From assembly GCA_015492245.1 (NCBI GenBank), contig WGFM01000009.1, forward strand, positions 1 through 59,558: 59,558 nucleotides of DNA, written 5' to 3'. The DNA is from Deltaproteobacteria bacterium (GTDB lineage: Bacteria > Desulfobacterota > GWC2-55-46 > DRQE01). The position numbers and the translations under genes are program-made. Positions 51,338 through 59,297 of the stretch are shown one piece after another. The notes beneath the pieces were generated by a model. The model did not search any database and was not told where the DNA came from. It saw only the letters and a program-made list of their open reading frames with translations. Each line of letters begins with the position of its first letter. The stretch's first letter is position 1.

Positions 51338-53992
51338 CTACAGAGCCCTCACCCTTTCAAGCCCTTTAAGGAGTCTTTCTCTTCTCTCTTCAAGCTCTCT
51401 CGAGCGCCCTCTCTCTTTTTCAACCACCTCTGGGGGAGCCTTCTTAAGAAAGTTCTCCTTCGAAAGCCTCTTCTTTACTGCCGAAAGCTCTCTTTCCACC
51501 TTTTCAAGCTCCCGCTCAAGCCTTCCAAGTTCTGCCTCCACATCCACATAGCCCCTTATGGGCACGAAGACCTCCACCGTATCACCTTCGACCCCCCTTG
51601 CCACATTGAACACACCCTTCCGGGGTCTTTCCTCTTCCGTGATAAAGCCAACCTCTTTCACTCCTGAAAGCGCCTTTATGTAGTGTGCGCCCTCTTCTAT
51701 GGCCCTCTTTGTGGCCTCCTTTCTGGTCAGCACCACACACTCGAGCTCTGCCCTGTTGGGTATATTGAACTCCACCCTTATGTTACGCACACACCTTATA
51801 ACATCCATAACCGTTTCCATATTCGAGGCCTCTTCGGGGTAGCTCTCTGGTGGCTGTGGAAAGCCCTCCTTGACAAGGCTCTCTTCTCTTTCTGATATGT
51901 AGGAGTGTATCTCATCTGTTATAAAGGGCATGAAGGGGTGTAGAAGCTTGAGGGTATCTGCCAGCACAGTAAGGAGCACCCCTGTGGAGGTCTTCTTTCT
52001 TGTCTCTCCCTTTTCTCCCTTAAGGTCGGGCTTTATGGCCTCCACATACCAGTCGCACAGTTCATGCCATACGAACCCGTAGAGGGACTTTGCTGCCACA
52101 TCGAACTGGTATGCATCGAGGGCACTGGCAACCTGCCCTCTACATGCCTTGAACCTTGTAAGAATCCATTTATCTGCCACGGAATAGTCATCTGGCCGTG
52201 GGCTCTCTGCTGGTTTGTCTTCAAGGTGCATCATCGTAAACCTTGCAAGGTTCCAGAGTTTGTTGGCAAAGTTACGGTAGCCCTCGATCCTCTCTTCTGC
52301 AAGCTTTATGTCTCTACCCTGTGCAGCAAGCACCGCAAGGGTGAACCTCAGGGCATCTGTCCCATAGCGCTCCATCATCACAAGGGGGTCTATCACATTA
52401 CCCTTCGATTTACTCATCTTCTGCCCCTGTGCATCCCTTATGAGGGCATGTATGTATACATCCCTGAATGGGACATCTTCCATGAACTTAAGCCCCATCA
52501 TTATCATCCTTGCGACCCAGAAGAATATTATATCGAAGCTGGTAAAGAGTGCGGAGGTTGGGTAGAACACCCTCAACTCCTCTGTATCCTCTGGCCAGCC
52601 AAGGGTTGAGAATGGCCACAGTGCAGAGGAGAACCATGTATCGAGCACATCAGGGTCCTGCTCTATGTCTTTCGAGCCACAGCCCTCGCACCCCTCTGGT
52701 GTGGTGGTGGCAACGGTTATGTGCGGGCAATCCTTACAGTGCCATGCAGGGATGCGGTGGCCCCACCATATCTGCCTGGATATACACCAGTCCCTTATGT
52801 TGCGCATCCATTCGAAGTATGTCTTCTCCCAGCTCTTTGGCACAAACCTCAAGGCACCTTCCTCCACAGCCTTTATCGCGGGCCTGCTCAAAGGCCCTGT
52901 TCTCACAAACCACTGCTTCGATACCATCGGCTCCACCACTGTCCTGCACCTGTAGCAGGTGCCCACCGAGAGCCTGTAGTCTTCCACACGCTCGATGAGT
53001 CCCTTCTCTTTAAGCTCCTCCACCATCTTCTTTCTCGCCTCGAAGCGGTCGAGCCCCCTGTAAGGGCCTGCGTTCTCGTTCATCCCTGCCCTTTCGTCCA
53101 TAACGGCAACCGAAGGGAGACTGTGTCTTCGGGCAACCTCGAAGTCGTTGAAGTCATGTGCAGGGGTTATCTTCACCGCCCCTGTGCCGAACTCTCTATC
53201 CACTGCAGGGTCTTCTATGATGGGTATCTCTCGCTCCACTATGGGGAGCACAAGGGTCTTGCCCCGTAGCTTGCTGTATCTTTCATCCTCCGGGTTTACT
53301 GCCACCGCCACATCGCCGAGCATGGTCTCTGGCCTTGTGGTGGCAACGGTTATGGACCCTGTGCCATCTTTCAGGGGGTATTTCAGGTAATAGAGGCTGC
53401 CGCTCTTCTCCTCATGCTCCACCTCAAGGTCTGAGAGTGCGGTCATACACCTGGGGCACCAGTTTATTATGTAGTCTCCACGGTATATGAGCCCCTCTCT
53501 GTAGAGCCTTACGAAGACCTCTCTTACCGCCATGGAGAGGCCCTCGTCCATGGTGAACCTGAGCCTTGTCCAGTCGCAGGATGCGCCCAGGCGCTTGAGC
53601 TGGCCTATTATGGTATCCCCACTCTCTTCCTTCCACTGCCACACCCGTTTTACGAACTCTTCTCTTCCCAGCTCCTCTCTTGATAGCCCCTCGGCCAAGA
53701 GCTTCTTTTCCACCACATTCTGTGTGGCAATCCCTGCATGGTCTATACCCGGCAGCCACAGCACATTGTAGCCCTCCATCCTCCTGAACCTTGCCATTAT
53801 GTCCTGCAGGGTGTTGTTGAGGGCGTGCCCCAGATGGAGGGAGCCCGTTATATTGGGTGGTGGTATGACCATGGAGAAGGGAGGCTTTCCTGAATGTGGG
53901 TCTGCTGTAAAATAACCCCTTTCTATCCAGAGGCCTGCCCATTTCTCTTCCACCTTAGATGGCTCGTATACTTTCGAAAGTGTTCTTTTCAT
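51338..53992 (-). CDS. valS: valyl-tRNA synthetase
   Basis: This 884-residue class I synthetase has the HIGH-type motif HLGH (residues 53-56) in PPPNITGSLHLGHALN and KMSKS near residue 525. It also has the editing domain (TTRPETMLGDVAVAVNP), the IDHAGIATQ signature and a C-terminal coiled coil (LGRLERELEKVERELSAVKK). It heads the long minus-strand run that ends with arcC. The upstream TTTACA/TAAAAG elements are weak; the ATG has no clear Shine-Dalgarno. Confidence 0.97.
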   Translation of the reverse strand: MKRTLSKVYEPSKVEEKWAGLWIERGYFTADPHSGKPPFSMVIPPPNITGSLHLGHALNNTLQDIMARFRRMEGYNVLWLPGIDHAGIATQNVVEKKLLAEGLSREELGREEFVKRVWQWKEESGDTIIGQLKRLGASCDWTRLRFTMDEGLSMAVREVFVRLYREGLIYRGDYIINWCPRCMTALSDLEVEHEEKSGSLYYLKYPLKDGTGSITVATTRPETMLGDVAVAVNPEDERYSKLRGKTLVLPIVEREIPIIEDPAVDREFGTGAVKITPAHDFNDFEVARRHSLPSVAVMDERAGMNENAGPYRGLDRFEARKKMVEELKEKGLIERVEDYRLSVGTCYRCRTVVEPMVSKQWFVRTGPLSRPAIKAVEEGALRFVPKSWEKTYFEWMRNIRDWCISRQIWWGHRIPAWHCKDCPHITVATTTPEGCEGCGSKDIEQDPDVLDTWFSSALWPFSTLGWPEDTEELRVFYPTSALFTSFDIIFFWVARMIMMGLKFMEDVPFRDVYIHALIRDAQGQKMSKSKGNVIDPLVMMERYGTDALRFTLAVLAAQGRDIKLAEERIEGYRNFANKLWNLARFTMMHLEDKPAESPRPDDYSVADKWILTRFKACRGQVASALDAYQFDVAAKSLYGFVWHELCDWYVEAIKPDLKGEKGETRKKTSTGVLLTVLADTLKLLHPFMPFITDEIHSYISEREESLVKEGFPQPPESYPEEASNMETVMDVIRCVRNIRVEFNIPNRAELECVVLTRKEATKRAIEEGAHYIKALSGVKEVGFITEEERPRKGVFNVARGVEGDTVEVFVPIRGYVDVEAELGRLERELEKVERELSAVKKRLSKENFLKKAPPEVVEKERGRSRELEERRERLLKGLERVRAL

Positions 53993-54060
53993 AAAAGAAG
54001 CCTTTTAAGAATCGGGATTCTTCTGTAAAGAGATTAGCAGAACATCTGAAGGCAAGTCTT

Positions 54061-54102
54061 TAAAAAATCAAAAGGGGAAGTGCCACTTTAGAGAACTTCC
54101 CC
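54061..54102 (-). terminator. intrinsic terminator of the response regulator gene
   Basis: On the minus strand GGGGAAGT (54102-54095) and ACTTCCCC (54081-54074) form a perfect 8-bp stem with a 13-base loop, followed by TTTTGATTTTTT. It lies 22 bases after the stop at 54125 and separates that gene from valS. Confidence 0.9.
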
Positions 54103-54124
54103 ACCTCGTTTCAATGGCAAGGGG

Positions 54125-55237
54125 TCATTTCAGTTTGGAGATAGCGTCTTTCAGTTTATTTATAATCTCTTTCTTTATGTACTCTTCTGCAAGCTCTGGC
54201 ACCACATCCCATGCCACCTCTTCTATGACCTTGCGCGCCACATCTCTGACTATCTTCTCGACCTTCTCTGGCGGTAGAAGGGCTGAGAGTTTTTCCTCTG
54301 TAAGCTCCTCTTCCTTCACTTCAGAGGGCCTGGGGGCGGCTTCCTGTGCTGGCACCTCCTCTGCCGCGAATGCCTCGAAGGTGGGCTCCCTGACAGGTTC
54401 TGTAAAGGGCTGGGCCTCCTCTGTTCCAGGGGCCTCTTCTATCACAGGTGTGGTTAGCTCGGTTATCTCATCTATAACAGGTTCTTCTTCCTCTTCTTTC
54501 ACAGGCTCTGCCCCTGAGGGCTCTTCCTCTGAAGGAAGAGGTTCCTCCGGCCTTTCCGGGGTGGTCTCTGCCTCATCCTCTGCAAGGCTGAGATCGAAGA
54601 ACTCTTCCTCTCCGCCCGCCTCTTCCGAAGCGGCCTCCTGTGGCTGGGGTTTTTCTTCACCCCTGGCCTCTATGAAGTCCTCGGGCTCCCATATATCTTC
54701 AGAAAGTGTGAGTTCCTCCTTCCCCTCTTCTTCCCTGATAGATACCGGCTCTTCGGGCCCCTTTGCAGCCACAACAGGCTCTTCACCAAAGGATGGCACC
54801 GGCTCTTCCCGAAGGGTAACCTCTTCTGGCTGTGGTTCTTCTACCGGGCCCTCTGCGACCGCCTTCGGTGGGCGTGAAAGGAGATCCTTTATATGTGCTA
54901 TGAGCTCTTCCGATTCGAAGGGTTTTACCATGTGTCCATCAGCCCCCACTCTTTCGGCCTTCTCCTCGTCTATTGCCTCAAATGTGCTGGCAAGAAGCAT
55001 CACAGGGATGGCTGCAAGCTCTTCATCCCTCTTTATGGCCTCGCAGAGCTCATAGCCGTTCATCCCTGGCATGGAGATGTCTGCTATGATAAGCTCGGGC
55101 CTTATCTCTCTGGCCTTCTCCAGGGCCGAGTCTCCATCACCAACTATTAGTAGCTCATAGTCCTCGCTGGCAAGTGTGAGGGATACAACCTTCTGGATGG
55201 TGATACTGTCGTCTGCAAGGAGTATCTTTTTGGACAT
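54125..55237 (-). CDS. response regulator with long acidic tail
   Basis: This 370-residue protein has an N-terminal receiver domain (1-120; LLADDSITIQKVVSLTL, IIADISMPGMNGYELCEAI with the phosphoacceptor Asp, HMVKPF). A disordered Glu/Pro-rich stretch (about 125-300) follows. A conserved helical end (about 310-370; KIVRDVARKVIEEVAWDVVPELAEEYIKKEI) completes it. There is no DNA-binding domain. The layout recalls deltaproteobacterial receiver proteins such as RomR and FrzS-like regulators of polarity and motility, but no specific orthologue is assigned. Confidence 0.85.
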   Translation of the reverse strand: MSKKILLADDSITIQKVVSLTLASEDYELLIVGDGDSALEKAREIRPELIIADISMPGMNGYELCEAIKRDEELAAIPVMLLASTFEAIDEEKAERVGADGHMVKPFESEELIAHIKDLLSRPPKAVAEGPVEEPQPEEVTLREEPVPSFGEEPVVAAKGPEEPVSIREEEGKEELTLSEDIWEPEDFIEARGEEKPQPQEAASEEAGGEEEFFDLSLAEDEAETTPERPEEPLPSEEEPSGAEPVKEEEEEPVIDEITELTTPVIEEAPGTEEAQPFTEPVREPTFEAFAAEEVPAQEAAPRPSEVKEEELTEEKLSALLPPEKVEKIVRDVARKVIEEVAWDVVPELAEEYIKKEIINKLKDAISKLK

Positions 55238-55268
55238 AGGGTTACACTCCTACCTCATTCTGTTACAA

Positions 55269-55296
55269 ATTATCATTTAAATGCAAGTTAAGTCAA
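55269..55296 (-). promoter_or_regulatory. promoter of the response regulator gene
   Basis: On the minus strand TTGACT (55296-55291), a 16-bp spacer and GATAAT (55274-55269). The leader before ATG 55237 is about 25 bases and contains GGAG. Confidence 0.7.
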
Positions 55297-55415
55297 GGAT
55301 TTTTTGCTTCACCAACCGTCATGCAGGACGAGGCCCCACTGTCCTTCGTGGTGGTATGGGGTCCTGTGCTCGCCATCCATCCTCTGCGGCAGATAGACCT
55401 TGTGCCTTCTGTTCT

Positions 55416-57761
55416 TCAGTAATCGTAGGTTGCGTATGTATCGAAGGAGCCACCACTGTTATTGGTGCAGTCGTTGAAGTTCGAGTTGCCGCCGTTCTTT
55501 CCACATCTACCCCTTCCGGCGGTGGAACCGAACCTCACCCCGTCCCATGCCGTTCCGTTGATGAGTCTGTTGCTCGATGGCGTTATTATGGAGACATCGT
55601 AGCTGAAACCAGGTGCCCCGTTGTTTCCGTGTATACCCCCGACTGTGCCACCACCATGGCATCTCATGCACACGATACCCCTGGGTGAGTCTCCGGCGGA
55701 CCTGCTCACATCGGCCGAGGCAAAGCTCAGCCCCCTTCCTTCCATACCCATACCTCCACAGTCTCCATCGGCGGGATGGGGCTGGCGTGAAAGGTAGCGG
55801 TAGCGTGGATACCTGTCGTCTCCACAGTTCCAGCTGCCCGTTGTACTGCCCTGGTCGAGGAAACCATAGACATCTGCCCTGTGGCAGTTGAGACACAGGT
55901 TGTTCGGATCGAACTGTCCAAGGTTAACGCATTGCACGCCGTAAGAATCCGTTGTGGATGACGCCCATGCCTGGTCAAAGCATGAATAGCTCACCGTGTA
56001 AGGGCCTGTACCATTTCCATCGTAGCCGTCGTCCAGTATGGTGTATGTTATTGAGGTATCAAGTTTTCTCAGTATAAAGGGCTGTGCCGAGCCATGTGGT
56101 CCACGGGGGTCGGTCTCGTTTTCGCTTTCATGGCAGTCCACGCAGGTAACAAAGTTGTCATGTCTCCATGGTGGAACGAATGTGTTGGCAAAACCGATGG
56201 TGGTATCGATCACCCCTGTGGGACGATTCGAGTCCTCACTACCACCGCTCACAGGGGTACAGGTGCTATCGAGCCTTGTCCTCGTCCATCGACAGTTGGC
56301 GTTCGATGGCGGCTGGTTTCTTCCAGGACCGAACACAGGGTGATAACCCTTTGGGGGCGTATCTCCCGTGGTCATCGCAAAGTCCTGTGCCACATCGGTA
56401 AGGTACATCGGCTGGGTATCACCTATGGAGAAGTGGTAGTCATCGGCATCACCTGCGCTGCCATCTGTGGCATCCCATCTCCTGCGATTCTCCCATGAAG
56501 GTGCAAGCCTTGTTGTAATAGCAGAGTCTCCAAAGCTGGAATGGCACTTGAGGCACAACTCATAGAGGTATACACTCGAGTAGCTCTGTGTGGAAGAGGA
56601 TGTGTCGTCAACCCTGCCTGTGATAGTGCCTGTTACAGTATCAACACTCACTCCCCATACCCCCTTGTTTGCACCACCCGCGTATATGCCATCGGTGCCC
56701 GCAACCCTGTCAGGATTGATCGTTGTGGTGCCACTTTCCTGAAACACCGTGCCAGATTGGGCTACATGTGGATTGTGGCAATCAACACACTCCACATGGC
56801 GAAGATCAGGATATGCATTCCACCCCTGAGCCGGACTCTCCTCGTTCTTGAGCGAGTGCCTGCCAGAGAAGGGATTGGTGGTGCCACCAAGTTGATCCAC
56901 ATCGTGCACAGGATGTCCACTGCCTGTAACACCGTATGCACCCTCAAGTTTTGCAAGCTGTGTCCTTATATCGAGTGCCTGGGAAAGTCCACCCTCTCCG
57001 ACAGCCCTGTGGCAATTCTCACACAATGCCTCCTCCCAGGCTATAAGCTGGCGAGGAATGAGATAATCCTTCGAAACATCGGGATTGTTCGTAGAAAGGT
57101 GTTTTGTGGCAGGCACAGCCCAGGTATCATATTCACCTCCTGGGGTCTCCAGTATGCCATGGGGAGTATGACAATTCAGACAGTGGCCAGCTGTTATGGT
57201 ATTCGTCCTGTCTGTCCTTGGCCATGGGGAGCCAGCCCCATAGCCAGGATTCTTCATGGTGGTGTTCAAGTAATGTCCACTCTGTTCGTAATGGGCCTTA
57301 CCCTGATAGAAACTGAACCTCCCATAGCCTTGTGGGCTTCCCGAGCCTCCTATGTTTGCCAGGCTCTCATGGCAGAACCAGCAGGCATTCGGATTGTCAT
57401 CGGATAGCACAAGATAGGGATTGGGCCCACCCCCCACATCTCCATCTACACCGGAGTTCGGGGCCGGCTCTGAGCCACCGAAGCTTGCATGGGGCTCATG
57501 GCAGTGGACACACTCACCACCCCTGTATTTGCCACCCTCCACCGTTGCATCGTTGTAATAGTTTGTAAAGGCAGGGTTTACTGATCTGTCCACCCCGGGC
57601 CCATTTCCAGCGTCATAGGGAAGAGCACCATCGGTGGTGCCACCACCGTGCTTGGTGAAAGGAAAGGCCCCACCTGTGGCGTATACAAAGAAAGAAGTTC
57701 CCACCAGATAGACGAAGAGGGAGATAATCAGCGCTCTTCTGAAAACATTCTTCAGTCCCAT
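55416..57761 (-). CDS. secreted nonaheme c-type cytochrome
   Basis: This 781-residue protein has a signal peptide (LKNVFRRALIISLFVYLVGTSFFVYA). ATG 57761 is chosen because 25 upstream in-frame codons have no signal character and overlap the promoter. I count nine CxxCH heme sites: CVHCH, CWFCH, CLNCH, CENCH, CVDCH, CLKCH, CVDCH, CLNCH and CMRCH. Most are followed by Pro-His or a second His nearby, as in doubled-CxxCH proteins. Long Gly/Asn/Thr-rich linkers lie between them. It probably sits in the periplasm or on the outer surface and takes part in electron transfer to an external acceptor. Confidence 0.92.
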   Translation of the reverse strand: MGLKNVFRRALIISLFVYLVGTSFFVYATGGAFPFTKHGGGTTDGALPYDAGNGPGVDRSVNPAFTNYYNDATVEGGKYRGGECVHCHEPHASFGGSEPAPNSGVDGDVGGGPNPYLVLSDDNPNACWFCHESLANIGGSGSPQGYGRFSFYQGKAHYEQSGHYLNTTMKNPGYGAGSPWPRTDRTNTITAGHCLNCHTPHGILETPGGEYDTWAVPATKHLSTNNPDVSKDYLIPRQLIAWEEALCENCHRAVGEGGLSQALDIRTQLAKLEGAYGVTGSGHPVHDVDQLGGTTNPFSGRHSLKNEESPAQGWNAYPDLRHVECVDCHNPHVAQSGTVFQESGTTTINPDRVAGTDGIYAGGANKGVWGVSVDTVTGTITGRVDDTSSSTQSYSSVYLYELCLKCHSSFGDSAITTRLAPSWENRRRWDATDGSAGDADDYHFSIGDTQPMYLTDVAQDFAMTTGDTPPKGYHPVFGPGRNQPPSNANCRWTRTRLDSTCTPVSGGSEDSNRPTGVIDTTIGFANTFVPPWRHDNFVTCVDCHESENETDPRGPHGSAQPFILRKLDTSITYTILDDGYDGNGTGPYTVSYSCFDQAWASSTTDSYGVQCVNLGQFDPNNLCLNCHRADVYGFLDQGSTTGSWNCGDDRYPRYRYLSRQPHPADGDCGGMGMEGRGLSFASADVSRSAGDSPRGIVCMRCHGGGTVGGIHGNNGAPGFSYDVSIITPSSNRLINGTAWDGVRFGSTAGRGRCGKNGGNSNFNDCTNNSGGSFDTYATYDY

Positions 57762-57803
57762 AAATCCAGGCACCCCCTCCAGGGATAGATGGTTCACAAG
57801 AGT

Positions 57804-57832
57804 ATTATATATCTTAACAAAACTTATGTCTA
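57804..57832 (-). promoter_or_regulatory. promoter of the nonaheme cytochrome gene
   Basis: On the minus strand TAGACA (57832-57827), a 17-bp spacer and a perfect TATAAT (57809-57804). The leader to ATG 57761 is about 36 bases and includes GGAGGGGG. Confidence 0.75.
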
Positions 57833-57905
57833 CCATATATTACCCAAATGGACAAGACATCATGGATTCGACAACATATCCATAAGGGCAATCAATTTCT
57901 TCTTG

Positions 57906-57911
57906 TATAAT
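57906..57911 (+). promoter_or_regulatory. -10 box TATAAT of the 57918 gene (leaderless)
   Basis: A perfect TATAAT, with TG directly before it, ends exactly 7 bases before ATG 57918. No -35 box is convincing and there is no Shine-Dalgarno. Confidence 0.55.
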
Positions 57912-57917
57912 TGAGAG

Positions 57918-58115
57918 ATGGGGCAGATAATCAAAGATGTCATCCTCGGTGATCAAGATGGGCTGCTGTGGGTTTCCTGTTGGACGGAAAGGGAGCTTAC
58001 CAGCTTTATCGACACCGCAGGCCCCACCTGCTTTATGTTCAACAATCTCTACATGTTTGAAGACGCCGCAAGGTTCATGGAACACCTCCGTTCCGTAAGG
58101 AATATAAATATATAA
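57918..58115 (+). CDS. 65-residue hypothetical protein
   Basis: This short protein is aromatic-rich (LLWVSCWTERELTSFIDTAG, FMFNNLYMFEDAARFMEHLR) with no signal or membrane segment. It is not recognised. It lies between the cytochrome gene (divergent) and the tRNA-Phe fragment. The perfectly spaced -10 box upstream supports expression as a leaderless message. Confidence 0.55.
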   Translation: MGQIIKDVILGDQDGLLWVSCWTERELTSFIDTAGPTCFMFNNLYMFEDAARFMEHLRSVRNINI

Positions 58116-58165
58116 AGACAAGAAAAAAGGTTACTCCAGAAGATGGGTAACCCTCCTTAACCCTC

Positions 58166-58210
58166 TGGTGCCCAGGGACGGAATCGAACCGCCGACACGA
58201 GGATTTTCAG
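58166..58210 (-). repeat. 3' fragment of tRNA-Phe (attachment-site remnant)
   Basis: Read on the minus strand, these 45 bases match the tRNA-Phe 3' half from the anticodon loop (CTGAAAA, anticodon GAA) through GTTCGATTC to the encoded CCA. The 5' half is absent: the bases before CTGAAAA cannot pair with the TCCTC anticodon stem. This is the scar left when an element integrates into a tRNA gene by recombination in the anticodon region. The intact tRNA-Phe should stand at the other end of the element, outside the window. Confidence 0.88.
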
Positions 58211-58298
58211 CTCGGAAAGACAAAAAATCATAAGGGCTCTGTTTTCGGTCTGGCTTCCTCTTTTTCTTTTAAAATAAATAAGTTATGGGCTTTCCAAT

Positions 58299-58330
58299 GA
58301 TTCCACCTGTTCCTATGGATTCCATCTATT
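58299..58330. repeat. two 13-bp direct repeats near the att fragment
   Basis: GATTCCACCTGTT (58299-58311) and GATTCCATCTATT (58318-58330) agree at 11 of 13 positions and are spaced 19 bp apart. Directly repeated short sites beside a tRNA att core are typical recombinase arm-binding sites, which is the likely role here. Confidence 0.45.
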
Positions 58331-58341
58331 TTGATGGTTTC

Positions 58342-58359
58342 TGGCACAATTTTGGCACA
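58342..58359. repeat. tandem TGGCACA repeats, 11 bp apart
   Basis: TGGCACA occurs at 58342-58348 and again at 58353-58359, spaced one helical turn apart. It may be a further recombinase or excisionase arm site. It also resembles a sigma-54 element (TGGCAC to GC spacing) by chance. Confidence 0.4.
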
Positions 58360-58415
58360 GTTGGGTGGGGTGCAGTCCTCTGTGGAGACAGTCTGGATTG
58401 TTGCACAGGTGCTTC

Positions 58416-58460
58416 TTGACAGAGACATCTTGTGGTGATACAATGTCTATACAAAGTATA
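58416..58460 (+). promoter_or_regulatory. promoter and operator-like palindrome of the AbrB/Doc pair
   Basis: TTGACA (58416-58421), a 17-bp spacer and TACAAT (58439-58444), close to consensus. The perfect palindrome TATAC-AAA-GTATA (58448-58460) covers the expected transcription start. Antitoxins of the AbrB/MazE fold bind such sites, so autorepression is likely. Confidence 0.75.
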
Positions 58461-58476
58461 CCTATCGGGGACTACC

Positions 58477-58704
58477 ATGATAAAAAAGCTGACCAAACAC
58501 GGCAACTCTCTGGCGCTTGTAATAGACAAAGCGGTGCTCGAGCTTCTCGATATTGATGAGAAAACTCCTCTTGATATTTCAACAGATGGCAGGATACTCC
58601 TGATCTCACCTGTAAGGGACAGGAAAAGACAGAAGAAGTTTCAGGAAGCACTCGAGAAGGCCAACAAAAGATACGGCCGTGCACTGAAGAGGCTTGCGGA
58701 TTGA
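58477..58704 (+). CDS. AbrB/MazE-fold antitoxin
   Basis: This 75-residue protein has an N-terminal swapped-hairpin DNA-binding domain (IKKLTKHGNSLALVIDKAVL, then LDISTDGRILLISPV) and a basic helical tail (about 45-75) that should wrap the toxin. I start at ATG 58477, where the family begins, and the palindrome lies just upstream. The stop overlaps the toxin start (TTGA). It pairs an AbrB-type antitoxin with a Doc toxin in place of Phd, a combination known in other bacteria. Confidence 0.88.
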   Translation: MIKKLTKHGNSLALVIDKAVLELLDIDEKTPLDISTDGRILLISPVRDRKRQKKFQEALEKANKRYGRALKRLAD

Positions 58705-59099
58705 AGGAGCCTGTCTTTCTCAGTCTCGACGAGGTCATCCATATCCATCGCGACCAGATAGAACGGTATGGTGGCGAGCCTGGCATTCGCGATATGGAGT
58801 TGTTGCAATCTGCTGTGGCAATGCCCGGGGCTGGCGTTGGCAAAGAGTATGTCCATACAGATATCTACGAGATGGCCGCCGCATATCTATTCCACATCAT
58901 AGGGAACCATCCATTCATTGACGGGAATAAACGGACTGGCGCTGTAGCAACGGTGGTGTTTCTTATGATGAATGGGATAGAGCTCCGTGCAGACGAAAGA
59001 GGCTTCGAGGCCATGGTGCGTTCTGTAGCAGAAGGCAGGATGAAGAAGACAGAGATTGCCGAATTCCTGAGAAAACACTCTACAAAGATCAAGGAATAG
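58701..59099 (+). CDS. doc: Doc-type Fic-domain toxin
   Basis: This 132-residue protein has the Fic/Doc active site HPFIDGNKRTG, with the catalytic His and the phosphate-binding GNKR, preceded by AAAYLFHIIGN. The N-terminus LSLDEVIHIHRDQIERYGGE is typical of death-on-curing proteins. Doc phosphorylates EF-Tu in characterised cases, and other Fic proteins add AMP. The start is TTG 58701, overlapping the antitoxin stop. Full length, no damage seen. Confidence 0.92.
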   Translation: MKEPVFLSLDEVIHIHRDQIERYGGEPGIRDMELLQSAVAMPGAGVGKEYVHTDIYEMAAAYLFHIIGNHPFIDGNKRTGAVATVVFLMMNGIELRADERGFEAMVRSVAEGRMKKTEIAEFLRKHSTKIKE

Positions 59100-59297
59100 G
59101 AGGATTACCTTCTGGACTGCATCAGATGCAAATTATGATAAAGGGTTTCAAACACCCTTCAAAAGGCAGGGCTTGTGGAACTAAAAACGGTAAAGGCAGA
59201 AAAAGAGACCATCCCCTCTGTTAACAACGATAACATCAAATTGATATTGCAGAAAAGCCTAACCTGATATGACAACCATCCATCTTGAGTAAAAAAC
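59100..59297. other. 198-bp region with possible remnant coding sequence
   Basis: A plus-strand frame of about 40 codons (TLQKAGLVELKTVKAEKETI) ends at a TGA near 59268 but has no good start and no recognised family. It is probably residue of the same decaying element. Confidence 0.3.

Noticed and set aside
58342-58356. Sigma-54 promoter TGGCACAATTTTGGC
   Set aside because: Spacing fits, but a key T is missing, it lies over 100 bp before the toxin-antitoxin gene that already has a near-consensus sigma-70 promoter, and it is made of a direct repeat.
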